From positions 1-46,036 of IMG/VR virus record IMGVR_UViG_3300035670_000378: a DNA stretch of 46,036 bases; one strand, written 5' to 3'. Origin of the DNA: a virus. Below the pieces are notes generated by a model that was not told the origin of the DNA, ran no database searches, and saw only the letters and a program-made list of their open reading frames with translations. How positions within the stretch are numbered: position 1 is the first letter of the stretch; each line of letters opens with the position of its first letter. Of the stretch, positions 9,274 through 17,879 are shown in pieces. The position numbers and the translations under genes were made by a program.

Positions 9274-10296
9274 TTAGAACACGCCTGATGCTTGTAGACC
9301 CACACCAGTCTGAACGCCACCAATAATCGACCCACCGATTTGGCCAATAGTTCCAAGCACGCTGGGACCACGAGCGATCGGGACGGGACCCTTGATTGGC
9401 TTTGGTGGTTTGATGATGCGGCTCGGGACGATTGGTTGTACCTCGTTGATGATGGGCCTTGGTAGCAGTGGAGGTTCTGGGATGAATGCCCTTGGTATGT
9501 TGATTGGTCTGGGGATGTCGATCTTGTCCAGTGGCCTGAGCATTCGTCTGCTTTCTGCCTCGGCATTGGCGGACTGCTGAGCAAGCCATGCATCGTTCTG
9601 ACTGAGTGTGAAGTCAGTCTTGGCAAAGGCTAGGTTTGTGGCCAGGGTTCCTAGGTCTCTTGCATACTGCTGCTGAGCATCCATCTGTAGCCTGGCCATT
9701 GAGGCCCCAGTTCGTCCAGAAGCAGCAACAGCGCCCTGCTGTTTCTTGGTCTCCCTCAGAGCGTTTTCTGCCTCCACAGCGGTCGACATCTGCGCGAAGC
9801 GTACCTGTTGCTGGGCCCCCTCGTAGGCAAAGTTGGCGGCTTGTGAGTTGAGCCTAAGCTGCTCGGCATAGGCCTTTTCACTCTGAGCAAACGCCCGCAT
9901 ACTAGCCCGGTACTCAGCAGCCTGGAGGGTCTGCTGGAGCTGCCAGTCCATCTTCTGAGCAGCAGTACGATACTGCCAGTCCAACTCAGCGTTGGTCTTT
10001 TCACGGATGTAGTTGAACCGGTTGACAGCGTTTGTGAACTGCCATTCCTGGTTTGCGGTGGCCTGGGCAATGGCAAGTTCTTGCTGAGCCTTGGCCGTTG
10101 CATACGCCAACTGATTTCGAGAGTTGACAATCTCGGCTCTTCGGTCGCGGAGCTGCTGCTGGTAAGTGAACTCCGCTTGAAGAGTGTTGATTTTATTCTG
10201 GTCGCTTGCTGCTCTGTCTGCGTCGTTCTTTTGACCGATGGCGCCTGCGATGCCAGCAGCGGCCCCAACAACACCAGCAATAATTGGAAAAATCAT
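9274..10296 (-). CDS. Internal virion protein, T7 gp14-like
   Basis: 340 residues. The N-terminus (residues 1-20) is a hydrophobic, Gly/Ala-rich segment, followed by a long Q/A/E/R-rich helical region to about residue 250 and a proline/isoleucine-rich tail. This is the standard architecture of gp14-like proteins in T7-like cyanophages; T7 gp14 is thought to form the outer-membrane part of the ejection channel. Its ATG overlaps the stop of tail tube protein B (ATGA), indicating translational coupling. Confidence 0.88.
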   Translation of the reverse strand: MIFPIIAGVVGAAAGIAGAIGQKNDADRAASDQNKINTLQAEFTYQQQLRDRRAEIVNSRNQLAYATAKAQQELAIAQATANQEWQFTNAVNRFNYIREKTNAELDWQYRTAAQKMDWQLQQTLQAAEYRASMRAFAQSEKAYAEQLRLNSQAANFAYEGAQQQVRFAQMSTAVEAENALRETKKQQGAVAASGRTGASMARLQMDAQQQYARDLGTLATNLAFAKTDFTLSQNDAWLAQQSANAEAESRRMLRPLDKIDIPRPINIPRAFIPEPPLLPRPIINEVQPIVPSRIIKPPKPIKGPVPIARGPSVLGTIGQIGGSIIGGVQTGVGLQASGVF

Positions 10297-13208
10297 AGGA
10301 CTCTAATTCCCTTGGTATTGTAGGTGCCTTCCCACACCAATGAGTTCATGGCTGTAGGGAAAGGCGAATCAGCAATGAAAGAGATTTCGGTAAGGTCCCC
10401 ACGAGACATCACTGGGAATGTGTTCTTACCAGTACGCAGCATCGGGATGTTGTTTGCGAGCGTTACATTGGCTACTCGCTGTGGGATCTCAAGATCGAAT
10501 GGTCCTCTACCAACAGAGTTGACAAGAACCCTGAACGGCCCAGACTCAAAGCTGTCAATCTGGATCCGGTTGATGGTTGGGATGTTGATTGTGTCAGCGC
10601 GGCCGTCCTCCCCCTGCCGTAGGTAGAAGCTTGGCATCAGGGCGGTGGCCGAGTACTTCAATCCAAGAGCAATGCGAGTGCCGGTACGGTCTCCAGGAAC
10701 TACCACGAAGTAGCCGCTCATGTCCTGGTCAATGTCAGGCTCCTCTACGTTGCCCGGATTGAAAGGATCGAGGCTCACGACCACAGGCTGGCAGCCAGGA
10801 ATGTAGTAACCATCTTTGAACCTAATGGTGGACTCATCCGTCACCGCATCGTAGGTGACAGCAGGTAAGTAGTCGAATAGATCCAGGCGAACGTCGTAGA
10901 CCTTCCCTTCGAATCTGATGGCTCCTGTGGGGCTGTCGCTGATGAGGTTCATCTTGGCGACAACGGTGGGACCACCTGATGGACGAATCACAGCGTAGAT
11001 GTTCTCTTGGTAGAAGAACAAGCCTTGAACGGGTCCAGGCATCGTCCACTTGAACCAACTGGCCATCACCCGATCATTACCCCTGTCAAAGAACCTGAAC
11101 AGGTAGATGCTTTCAGGAGACCTCGTTGTACGTGAAGCCACAACGTTGAGGCTTTGGCTGACCTTGAGATCATTGATGTCCGCAGGAATGTAGGTAGGGA
11201 TGAGTCGGGTGATTTCTGTTGCCTGAACACGTCCCTGTCTTCCATCGCCTGGGGCCATTTCAAACATCATTGTGGCTCGCTCGTTCTCTTCCGCAAAGAT
11301 GAACGTGGACCCGGTGTCAACAGGACCAACCCTGAACGTCTCTGGGTAATTGGATACCTGATTGATTTCAGCAGAGGCAGCCGAGAATGCGTCGGTGTTT
11401 GTACCAAGGACGTACTGGGCGTTGTCTGCGAACAAGTAGAGGCCCTGGTTGGTAGAGATTCCAAACCTCAACTGAACAGGGGTCCTGCTTCCGCAGCTAA
11501 TGTCGATCGGATCGCTGTCCAGGAACTGAGCTGCCGAGTCGGCGTAGAAGTTGAAGAAGTCACCCGCCTTGGAGCAGGAAACGTTCTCACCAGACATAAT
11601 CACCAGACGGTTCTGGAAGAAGGACATGCCACTGATAGCTACCCCAATGAATGATGGGTTGGGGTTAGTCACCACATCTCCAACCTTACGATCAGTCCAT
11701 GACTGCTTGGCGAATGGGATGACAGACTGAGTGACTGTCTGAATGCCCGTCACTGTAAACGTGGCACCGTTGGAATCACTGACAACATCGCTCAGCGTGT
11801 AGCCACGTCCAATGCGGCTAGGCTCCACCAGATCAATCACCCCTGTCCTGACTGTCAAGGTAGTGAGGGGTGCTTCAAACTCCTGGATGACATCAGGGTC
11901 TACAGGAGCCGTGGCTACGAATGCGCCACCAACTGAGTAAGTGCTATCTCCAAGGGTGATTGGATCGGAAGTGGATGTTCTTGCAATTTCCACCCCACTG
12001 ACTTGCCAAGAGTATTCTTGCCTGTCTGCGAAGACTGACCACACTACCCGAGTCGTACTAGGAAGCACGCTTGTGGAGGACGAGGTATCGGTACGGGTTT
12101 TTGTAACCCGAAGGCGTAGATTGATTCCAGTGCCACCTGATACTGCAAACGTCTGGCCAACAGCATAGGAGGCCAGGCCTGGATCCAATACGGTTGCGGT
12201 TGTCACAGTGCCGGCGACATTGGCTGTTGCTGGCGTTGCAGTAGCGAGTGCCTCGGAGAACTCACGGAATGTGAAGGTCCCGTCTGCTTCTTGTATGAGT
12301 ACGTGAGGTAGGGTCGTTGCCTGAGCTCGTATCGGAGCGCCTGGTGCTGCGGTTTCGACCCACACACCAGAACCAGAGGCACCCCCGTTCGTAACCTGGA
12401 ACTCCAGCCAATAGCCAGGAACTCCGGATCCAGGTACTCCAACTTGAATCTTGTCCCCATTGAAGTACTGACGGGGAAGCTGACCAACGGACGGTACGAT
12501 TCCTGAGTAGGCCTCGATAGCATCACCACTCAGACCACCAGAAGCCCTGGCACTGAACGCAGCGTTGTCTGCTCTTCGGACACGAATGACGTTGCCAGTG
12601 GTTGTTGCCACATAAGCCGGGTTGGCGTTGATCAGGGCAGCGATGGCGTTCCGAACCAGATCCACATCAAGGTTACCGCTGGCAGGACTGGTATACGTAA
12701 ATGTAGTGGCATCAACCGTAACCGAATACTTGGTCTCATAGGAGACTGTGTTCAGCACAAAGAAGGCTGTTGGTGTGATGCTGGCAACAACAGCAGCATC
12801 CTGGAGTACTCGCACACCCCTGTTGACAACGAACACAAAGTCGTTGATCTGGAGCAGCTCGATCTGTGACTGATCGGTGTGCGCCGCATAGGCTAGGGCC
12901 GAGGCAGACAAGGCATTTACTGTCTGCTGAACGCTAGATTCTGCGTCCCAAATGCGAACCTGACCATTCTTGGCGATCTGAACAATGAACCTATTCTCGG
13001 AGTCCAGGAACAAGGAGAAGTAGGAACCATCTTCAGTTGCGTTTAAGAGGCGACCAATGGCTCGTGTGCCAGGACGCTTGAGAAGTCCAAAGGTAGGGTC
13101 AGGCAGATAGTTGTCGCACTCTCTCAGTTGCCCAGGTAGTTTGAGAGAATCCGGCTGCTGGGATACCCCACCGATCAGGTTGGAGATTTTCTGAGAGATT
13201 ACGGGCAT
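10293..13208 (-). CDS. Tail tubular protein B, T7 gp12-like
   Basis: 971 residues (T7 gp12: 794). The opening, with ISQKISNLIGGVSQQPDSLK and then GQLRECDNYLPDPTFGLLKRPG, is the diagnostic signature of tail tube B proteins. The protein is beta-rich throughout and builds the nozzle of the short tail. It lies between tail tube A and the gp14-like gene, as in T7. The extra length relative to T7 is in the middle (about residues 200-480), which is Thr/Ser/Val-rich and may carry inserted beta domains. Confidence 0.95.
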   Translation of the reverse strand: MPVISQKISNLIGGVSQQPDSLKLPGQLRECDNYLPDPTFGLLKRPGTRAIGRLLNATEDGSYFSLFLDSENRFIVQIAKNGQVRIWDAESSVQQTVNALSASALAYAAHTDQSQIELLQINDFVFVVNRGVRVLQDAAVVASITPTAFFVLNTVSYETKYSVTVDATTFTYTSPASGNLDVDLVRNAIAALINANPAYVATTTGNVIRVRRADNAAFSARASGGLSGDAIEAYSGIVPSVGQLPRQYFNGDKIQVGVPGSGVPGYWLEFQVTNGGASGSGVWVETAAPGAPIRAQATTLPHVLIQEADGTFTFREFSEALATATPATANVAGTVTTATVLDPGLASYAVGQTFAVSGGTGINLRLRVTKTRTDTSSSTSVLPSTTRVVWSVFADRQEYSWQVSGVEIARTSTSDPITLGDSTYSVGGAFVATAPVDPDVIQEFEAPLTTLTVRTGVIDLVEPSRIGRGYTLSDVVSDSNGATFTVTGIQTVTQSVIPFAKQSWTDRKVGDVVTNPNPSFIGVAISGMSFFQNRLVIMSGENVSCSKAGDFFNFYADSAAQFLDSDPIDISCGSRTPVQLRFGISTNQGLYLFADNAQYVLGTNTDAFSAASAEINQVSNYPETFRVGPVDTGSTFIFAEENERATMMFEMAPGDGRQGRVQATEITRLIPTYIPADINDLKVSQSLNVVASRTTRSPESIYLFRFFDRGNDRVMASWFKWTMPGPVQGLFFYQENIYAVIRPSGGPTVVAKMNLISDSPTGAIRFEGKVYDVRLDLFDYLPAVTYDAVTDESTIRFKDGYYIPGCQPVVVSLDPFNPGNVEEPDIDQDMSGYFVVVPGDRTGTRIALGLKYSATALMPSFYLRQGEDGRADTINIPTINRIQIDSFESGPFRVLVNSVGRGPFDLEIPQRVANVTLANNIPMLRTGKNTFPVMSRGDLTEISFIADSPFPTAMNSLVWEGTYNTKGIRVL

Positions 13209-13213
13209 CTTGC

Positions 13214-13813
13214 CTATCTAGCGATGGTCTGGAATGGGGTGTAGCTGATGTAGAAGTTTCTACCGTCTTCAACACCAAAGATGTTGGCCTGTGATGTTTG
13301 GGTGTCATAGGCCAGACAGTTGTTCCGCAGGATCAGCTCATCCTGAGTATTGAACTGAACCATGGCTTCTGAGCCCTGGACACGACCAGCAAACAGCCGA
13401 GTAGCCCGCTGAGTGATGTAAGCTTGGAATGGTTGAGGTAGATCCTCAAAACCAAACAGCCAGACCACATCACAGCCGATCACTGTGTTTGGTGGAAACT
13501 GGAAGGTGTGGGTCAGTTTGTCGTATAGTTTACCGTCACGGATCACCGTTTGATACACTTGACGATTCGATTGCTTGTTGTCTGAAAGCGAAAGAATGTT
13601 GGATGGCACGGAGATGATGCCGTCTACGTCAGAAACAAACGGGTAGTTGACCTCTGTATTGAAGTGCCAGCCTTCACCCAGGACTTCACGAGTTACTTGA
13701 TCCAGAGTCAGTTCAGCAATGGACAGCTCCGGGTTTGCCTGGTCTAGGGAAACGGCCGGGGCCTGTCCAATCCCCGCCAGCATTTGATTGACAGCTTCGA
13801 GTTTTGTAGTCAT
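13214..13813 (-). CDS. Tail tubular protein A, T7 gp11-like
   Basis: 199 residues, matching the 196 of T7 gp11. Family signatures are the opening LEAVNQMLAGIGQAPA, the GEGWHFNTE motif, and the RAT/LFAGRVQGS region near the end. It forms the ring that joins the portal to the nozzle. It follows the capsid gene after a 63-base gap with a terminator-like hairpin and precedes tail tube B by 5 bases. Confidence 0.95.
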   Translation of the reverse strand: MTTKLEAVNQMLAGIGQAPAVSLDQANPELSIAELTLDQVTREVLGEGWHFNTEVNYPFVSDVDGIISVPSNILSLSDNKQSNRQVYQTVIRDGKLYDKLTHTFQFPPNTVIGCDVVWLFGFEDLPQPFQAYITQRATRLFAGRVQGSEAMVQFNTQDELILRNNCLAYDTQTSQANIFGVEDGRNFYISYTPFQTIAR

Positions 13814-13833
13814 TATCTGACAGGGATAAATGA

Positions 13834-13870
13834 GGGAGGAGGGCCCCCGGACATTTCCAGTAGCCCTCCC
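13834..13870 (-). terminator. Hairpin after the capsid gene, positional analogue of T7 T-phi
   Basis: On the minus strand GGAGGGC (13869-13863) pairs perfectly with GCCCTCC (13844-13838), enclosing an 18-base loop that begins TACTGG, in the gap just downstream of the capsid stop. T7 has its late terminator at exactly this place. The downstream T content is modest (TCATTTATCC), so partial termination is plausible but not certain. Confidence 0.5.
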
Positions 13871-13876
13871 AGGTAT

Positions 13877-14911
13877 TCAGTTCACGTTGCGGAACTCACC
13901 AGCAACAGACACACGCACGGGGGCGGCGCCCATGGCCAGTTTGCCCACAATCACATCACCCTGGTAGATGACGCGGGTGTCGGCACCAGTGGTCTCCACG
14001 GAGGGACCGATGGCTTCCACCACACCAGCAGCTTCCCGATGGAAGATCAGGCCGCAGCTATTGTTGAAGTCGCCACCAGGGCCATCACCGTAGTTGTTGC
14101 GCTCACCAATGGCGTCCAGACCACCACCGCGAGCGGTAGAGATCGGGGCTTCAATGGCGGGGCCACTGGGGGACCCATAGCGACCGAGGAAGGGGATGTT
14201 GTTCGACTTGTGGATCTTGATGCCAGCGATCTCGTAGAGACCATCACCGCTGTTCAGCGAGCCCTGGCTGTTGCCATAGTCGCGGTTCAGGATGTTGGTG
14301 TCGACCTGAGAGATCAGGCTGTAGTACTGACGGGGGGACAGCACGGCATAGCGGCCATCCTTCGGAGCAGCGATCTCGTCCAGACGGGCAGCAGCCTCGA
14401 AGAAGCCATCCACCAGGGCCTGGGCGTCGTACTCATTGCCAGCACCCAGGTTCACCTGGAAGCCACCAGGCTCACCAGTCACGGCAGCAGTCTCGCTGGA
14501 GGCGAGGGACAGCACTCGGGCGATACGACGATCGTAGTGCTCCGCCAGGGCCTGACCAATCTGGCGGCTGATGGGGCCGCGCACTTCGTACTGGGCCAGG
14601 ATCTCGTCCAGACGATAGACGAAGGCATGGCTGACCAGTAGGTCGTCCATGGTGATCGTGGTTTCGGCCACCGGGGGGTTGCCAGTACCAAGGATGGCGG
14701 TGCCGGGCACGTGGTACTCGGCGGTCATGCGACCGGTGTGGATGAACTGAGCCTCCTTGCCGTTACGCAGGGTGCGGTTCATCACCTTGTCCTTGAAGAT
14801 GGTGGCGTTACGGAACGCCTCGTACACCTCACCAGTGAAGAGTTTCAGGTAGAGGGCACGCTCGGAGCCAGCCTTGTTAATCTGGCCGCTCCAGGTAGGA
14901 GTCGTAGTCAT
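13877..14911 (-). CDS. Major capsid protein, T7 gp10-like
   Basis: 344 residues, essentially the length of T7 gp10A (345). The opening (WSGQINKAGSERALYLK, then FTGEVYEAFRNATIFKD) and the segment MDDLLVSHAFVYRLDEILAQ are characteristic of podoviral HK97-fold capsid proteins. It lies between scaffold and tail tube A as expected. Codon use is strongly G/C-ending and more uniform than in neighbours, as often seen for the most abundant virion protein. The 380-base gap upstream carries strong RNA structure. I see no sign of a gp10B-like frameshift extension. Confidence 0.97.
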   Translation of the reverse strand: MTTTPTWSGQINKAGSERALYLKLFTGEVYEAFRNATIFKDKVMNRTLRNGKEAQFIHTGRMTAEYHVPGTAILGTGNPPVAETTITMDDLLVSHAFVYRLDEILAQYEVRGPISRQIGQALAEHYDRRIARVLSLASSETAAVTGEPGGFQVNLGAGNEYDAQALVDGFFEAAARLDEIAAPKDGRYAVLSPRQYYSLISQVDTNILNRDYGNSQGSLNSGDGLYEIAGIKIHKSNNIPFLGRYGSPSGPAIEAPISTARGGGLDAIGERNNYGDGPGGDFNNSCGLIFHREAAGVVEAIGPSVETTGADTRVIYQGDVIVGKLAMGAAPVRVSVAGEFRNVN

Positions 14912-15069
14912 TGTTGTTTGGGAATGAAAAAGAGTTTCAGATTCCCTTCATGAAGGAGTTATTGCGCGCTTTGTATTCAGTTGTATGGGTTGTCCGTTGT
15001 GAAGAGTTGTCCGACGCATCGGGCTCTGCACTCCAGTCGACTGGGTTTTTAACGAGGTCCCACCTCTAG
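14912..15069 (-). promoter_or_regulatory. Capsid leader region with short repeats
   Basis: The 158 bases directly upstream of the capsid gene hold no gene. Visible elements are a 12-base palindrome at 15033-15044 (ccagtcgactgg), a ten-base palindrome cttcatgaag just upstream of the capsid start, and the 8-mer gttgtccg at 14989 and 15006, with a third copy at 15104 inside the adjacent tRNA-like element. A late promoter is expected here by analogy with T7 phi10, but I cannot identify a consensus. Confidence 0.35.
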
Positions 15070-15139
15070 GGGGTCGTGCCGGAATCGAACCGACTTTCAA
15101 GGCGTTGTCCGCTTGTCCTTACCAAAGGACTCCCGACCC
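15070..15139 (-). ncRNA. tRNA-like element A (non-canonical anticodon arm)
   Basis: On the minus strand this 70-base element has an acceptor-like stem (GGGTCG with CGACCC), a perfect D-arm-like hairpin (GTCC, loop TTTGGTAA, GGAC) and a textbook T-arm (GTCGG, loop TTCGATT, CCGGC) in the correct spacing. The anticodon region is three bases short and does not give a seven-base loop with T33, so I cannot assign an anticodon. It could be a decayed tRNA or a tRNA mimic in the capsid leader. It ends 158 bases before the capsid start. Confidence 0.4.
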
Positions 15140-15170
15140 TTAGTGCCCCCGCGCCAAAGGCAGCAGAGGC

Positions 15171-15239
15171 GTACATACCCCGGCTCTCGAACCAGGTGTC
15201 GTCCCTTAACCAGCCACTTCGTAGATAGAGTGGATGTAC
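15171..15239 (-). ncRNA. tRNA-like element B (weaker cloverleaf)
   Basis: This 69-base element lies 31 bases upstream of element A. Its ends pair (GTACAT with ATGTAC). Near the 3' side a T-arm-like hairpin (CCTGG, loop TTCGAGAG, CCGGG) carries an eight-base loop containing TTCGA, and on the 5' side CCACT pairs with AGTGG. There is no recognisable anticodon arm. The size and layout match a degenerate tRNA, but other structured-RNA explanations are possible. Confidence 0.25.
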
Positions 15240-15292
15240 CTGGGTTACGACATTCCAGGCGCCGTTACAAGGCCACGGGCGCGGGCGCATGA

Positions 15293-16039
15293 TCACATCA
15301 GATCACCAGAGGCGGCAAGACGCTGCTCCACATCAAGGCGGTAGGCAGGATCTTCCCGGTACTTGGGATTGTTGATGGCTCGGGCAAGCTCGGCCTGCGA
15401 GCGGAAGGGCTTGACACCCTGGCCCTTCACAGCCTTGCCAGACACCGGGGCACCGTCATAGTCTCCGTTGGCCTTGAACTGTTGGATCAAGGACTTTACG
15501 GCAAAGGTGACTGCACCTCGATCACCATTGATCAGGATGTTGTCGTAGGCGGAGATCTCCTCTTGGCTGAGGTTTTCTGCTGCCCACTTGAGGGCCTGGT
15601 TGTAGAAGTCGATACCGCCAAGGGACTGAACAAGAGTCTGCTCTTCCTCAGCGGTAAGTCGATCTACTTGTACCCCTTCTTCTTCTTCGGAGCTGCCTTC
15701 TTCGGCGCTGCTTTCTTGGTCATCTTGGGCGCTGCTTTCTTCATCAGCTTGCCCATCGCTGCTACCGTCTTCATCATTGGAGGAATCCTCTTGTTTGGCT
15801 TGGCCCAGTTTCTTCTCAAGTTCCAGGTAAGCTTTCTCCAGGTCCTCAGCGGTCCTGAACTTACCAGCGTAGTTGAGCTGACTTTCGGCTTGTTTGCGTG
15901 CGTTTTCGTAGACCTCGGCCTCGACCTCCTGCTGCTCGTTGATCAGCTTTTCGCCAATCTCAAGGGCACGGGCTTCGGCCTCCTTCTGCCCCTCAAGGGC
16001 TTCCGGATTGTCGGTGGAATCGAAGGTGACTTGACTCAT
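15293..16039 (-). CDS. Capsid assembly scaffolding protein, T7 gp9-like
   Basis: 248 residues. A helical N-terminal half (residues about 15-75, E/A/Q-rich) is followed by a very acidic, serine-rich linker (residues about 83-125, with runs such as SSAEEGSSEEEEG) and a helical C-terminal part. This composition and the position between portal and capsid define the podoviral scaffold. It directs procapsid assembly and leaves before maturation. It is separated from the capsid by a structured 381-base gap instead of the usual short one. Confidence 0.93.
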   Translation of the reverse strand: MSQVTFDSTDNPEALEGQKEAEARALEIGEKLINEQQEVEAEVYENARKQAESQLNYAGKFRTAEDLEKAYLELEKKLGQAKQEDSSNDEDGSSDGQADEESSAQDDQESSAEEGSSEEEEGVQVDRLTAEEEQTLVQSLGGIDFYNQALKWAAENLSQEEISAYDNILINGDRGAVTFAVKSLIQQFKANGDYDGAPVSGKAVKGQGVKPFRSQAELARAINNPKYREDPAYRLDVEQRLAASGDLM

Positions 16040-16042
16040 GAA

Positions 16043-16291
16043 TCAGTAGAAGGTGGAAGTTACAGTACCGAAGGTGGGCTTGGTGATTCGAGTACCACGC
16101 CCGACTTTCGGACCCTTGAGGTTCTGACGGACATTAGGCTTACCGGCCGCCTTGCTTCGGGGTTCCAGTTTGGTGACAGTAGCCTCAGGGGCTTCCTGCT
16201 TTTCAACCTGAGTGGTTTCCTCAGAAGCTTGGACTGGGTCCTCCTTCGGCCGGGGGGCCGCCTTGCGGGGCTTGCTGCTGCTGTTGGTCAT
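16043..16291 (-). CDS. Small basic protein between portal and scaffold
   Basis: 82 residues, Lys/Pro/Ser-rich N-terminus and a C-terminal part rich in Gly, Arg and Thr (GPKVGRGTRITKPTFGTVTS). It starts 71 bases inside the end of the portal gene in another frame and ends 3 bases before the scaffold ATG. A gene of this size and composition in this slot is usual in T7-like cyanophages; T7 itself has small genes near here. Function unknown; a minor head component is possible. Confidence 0.75.
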   Translation of the reverse strand: MTNSSSKPRKAAPRPKEDPVQASEETTQVEKQEAPEATVTKLEPRSKAAGKPNVRQNLKGPKVGRGTRITKPTFGTVTSTFY

Positions 16292-17876
16292 TGAGCTGGT
16301 TTAGTGCGTCTGGATTTTTGGTTGGATCAAGGAGTGGCGATTTCAGGATCTGACCAGTTTGGTCTGTGATCGATTGCTGTTGGGCCTGATCAAGGGCCTG
16401 CTGCTGCTCCTGCTGCCTATCATCTTCAGTCTTGATGAGGCCAAGGGCATCAATACCCACGCTGGCAGCCAACCGCTTGGTGACTTCCTCCATGTTCACA
16501 AACTGCTGTATGGCCTCTGGGCCGAGCGTCTGCTGGAGAGTAGTCAGGAAGATGGCAAGAGCCTCTCTATCTTGACCACGGCCGATGCCTTCAATACCAG
16601 TGACTACGGTCGGGAAGATGATGCCCTTTGGAAGTTGTGGTAGTTGGCGCTCACGCTGGAGAACAAAGAGCTTCCTGCGAAGGTACGGCTGGAGCAGCTC
16701 AGTGGTGAGGTTCCCCAGGTTGCCACCGAGTTGTTCGTTGAGCTCCTGTTGGGTGGCTCTGATCTCTTCGGCGGTTGTTCTCTCGGAGTCCCTGACGTTC
16801 ATAATCAGGAAGGCTTCAGAGAGACGCTGGGTCAGCATCTGGATCATCTGTAGGACTGTTTGGAAGTCAGCCCTCTTGTCCACCTGAACCACCGTCACAT
16901 CCTCAGGACGGCCGGTGATCATTGCCCCATTGCGGGCCTTGGCCAGCTCAGAAGGCTTGATGGTGGCCGATGGTGCCACGAGGAATACAACCTTGGCAGA
17001 GGCCGCAGAGCCCTCCACGAGCGCCTGCATGAGGCCTTCAAGACTCTTCAGGTCCCCAAGGTACTCCTCAATCCGGCCACGCCCGTAGTCCTCGCCATCC
17101 ACCACGTTGAAGCGCAGCGGAAGCCAGGGGGTTTGGGTCTTGTTGGCAGAGCCTTCAGTCCCGGGGATGATCTCACCATCAGCCTCCTGGTGCCACTTCC
17201 ACTTACCGTCCTTGAGCTTGGCCCATGTATAGACAGCAACCTCATCCTCACCGACAAGCACGTCGCTAACAGGGCTTTGTGTTTCAGCCCCGGTGTGATT
17301 AGGTTTGGTTTCTTGGTTTGGCTGGAACTCAGGGGGAAGAAGGGTGCGATGGATTGACTCAACCGTAAGAACCTCGATTGGTTCCCCGTTACCATCCCTG
17401 GAACAAACGAACCGATCAATCGGATAGATCTTGGTTTGCTTGGGCCCAAGGAAGACAAGGACGTTACCAGCAACAACAAGATGCTTCATCGCCTGGAACA
17501 GGACTACCCTGTCTTGGGACTCAGCTAGGTGCTGATTGACAACCCGTTCCATTCGAGAAAGGGCTTGATCAATCTCGCTCTTTGCCCGAGCATCCAGCTC
17601 AGGATCTTTGGTGAACTCACCGTCGTTGATCTGGAGCTTGAAGAAGCTGGTGTTGACTGGGAACAGGCTCAGCATCAGCTTGCTGGCCATGACGTTGACG
17701 CCCTTGGCCCCCATTGACTGCCATGGGGTTGGCAGCTTTTGACCACTGTAGGTCCCTGTGGGAGGAATCAGGTAGGGTAAAGATACCCTGGCACAATCTC
17801 GTGCGGTGTCCAGGAACGTAGTCCTGTCTGCGGATAGATGGGCGTAGCGATCTGCCGCAGATCCTTTGTCTTTCAT
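16221..17876 (-). CDS. Portal (head-tail connector) protein, T7 gp8-like
   Basis: 551 residues (T7 gp8: 536). Diagnostic segments are DCARVSLPYLIPP near residue 30, the TPWQSMGAKGVNVMASKLML stretch and LFPVNTSFFKL that follow it, and the GRIEEYLGDLKSLEGL motif near residue 270. The last 80 residues are Gln-rich. The dodecameric portal is the DNA gate at the capsid vertex and docks the terminase. Its end overlaps the next small gene by 71 bases. Confidence 0.96.
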   Translation of the reverse strand: MKDKGSAADRYAHLSADRTTFLDTARDCARVSLPYLIPPTGTYSGQKLPTPWQSMGAKGVNVMASKLMLSLFPVNTSFFKLQINDGEFTKDPELDARAKSEIDQALSRMERVVNQHLAESQDRVVLFQAMKHLVVAGNVLVFLGPKQTKIYPIDRFVCSRDGNGEPIEVLTVESIHRTLLPPEFQPNQETKPNHTGAETQSPVSDVLVGEDEVAVYTWAKLKDGKWKWHQEADGEIIPGTEGSANKTQTPWLPLRFNVVDGEDYGRGRIEEYLGDLKSLEGLMQALVEGSAASAKVVFLVAPSATIKPSELAKARNGAMITGRPEDVTVVQVDKRADFQTVLQMIQMLTQRLSEAFLIMNVRDSERTTAEEIRATQQELNEQLGGNLGNLTTELLQPYLRRKLFVLQRERQLPQLPKGIIFPTVVTGIEGIGRGQDREALAIFLTTLQQTLGPEAIQQFVNMEEVTKRLAASVGIDALGLIKTEDDRQQEQQQALDQAQQQSITDQTGQILKSPLLDPTKNPDALNQLNDQQQQQAPQGGPPAEGGPSPSF

Positions 17877-17879
17877 GTG

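Noticed and set aside
13784-14641. Long plus-strand open frame opposite the capsid gene
   Set aside because: It is a shadow of strongly biased capsid codons; the sequence is low-complexity (His/Gly/Val/Thr-rich), has no recognisable domain and lies antisense to an unmistakable gene.
15482-16294. Plus-strand frame with apparent membrane helices opposite scaffold
   Set aside because: The phenylalanine/leucine runs are the reverse of the acidic Glu/Ser linker of the scaffold; no gene order or start signal supports it.
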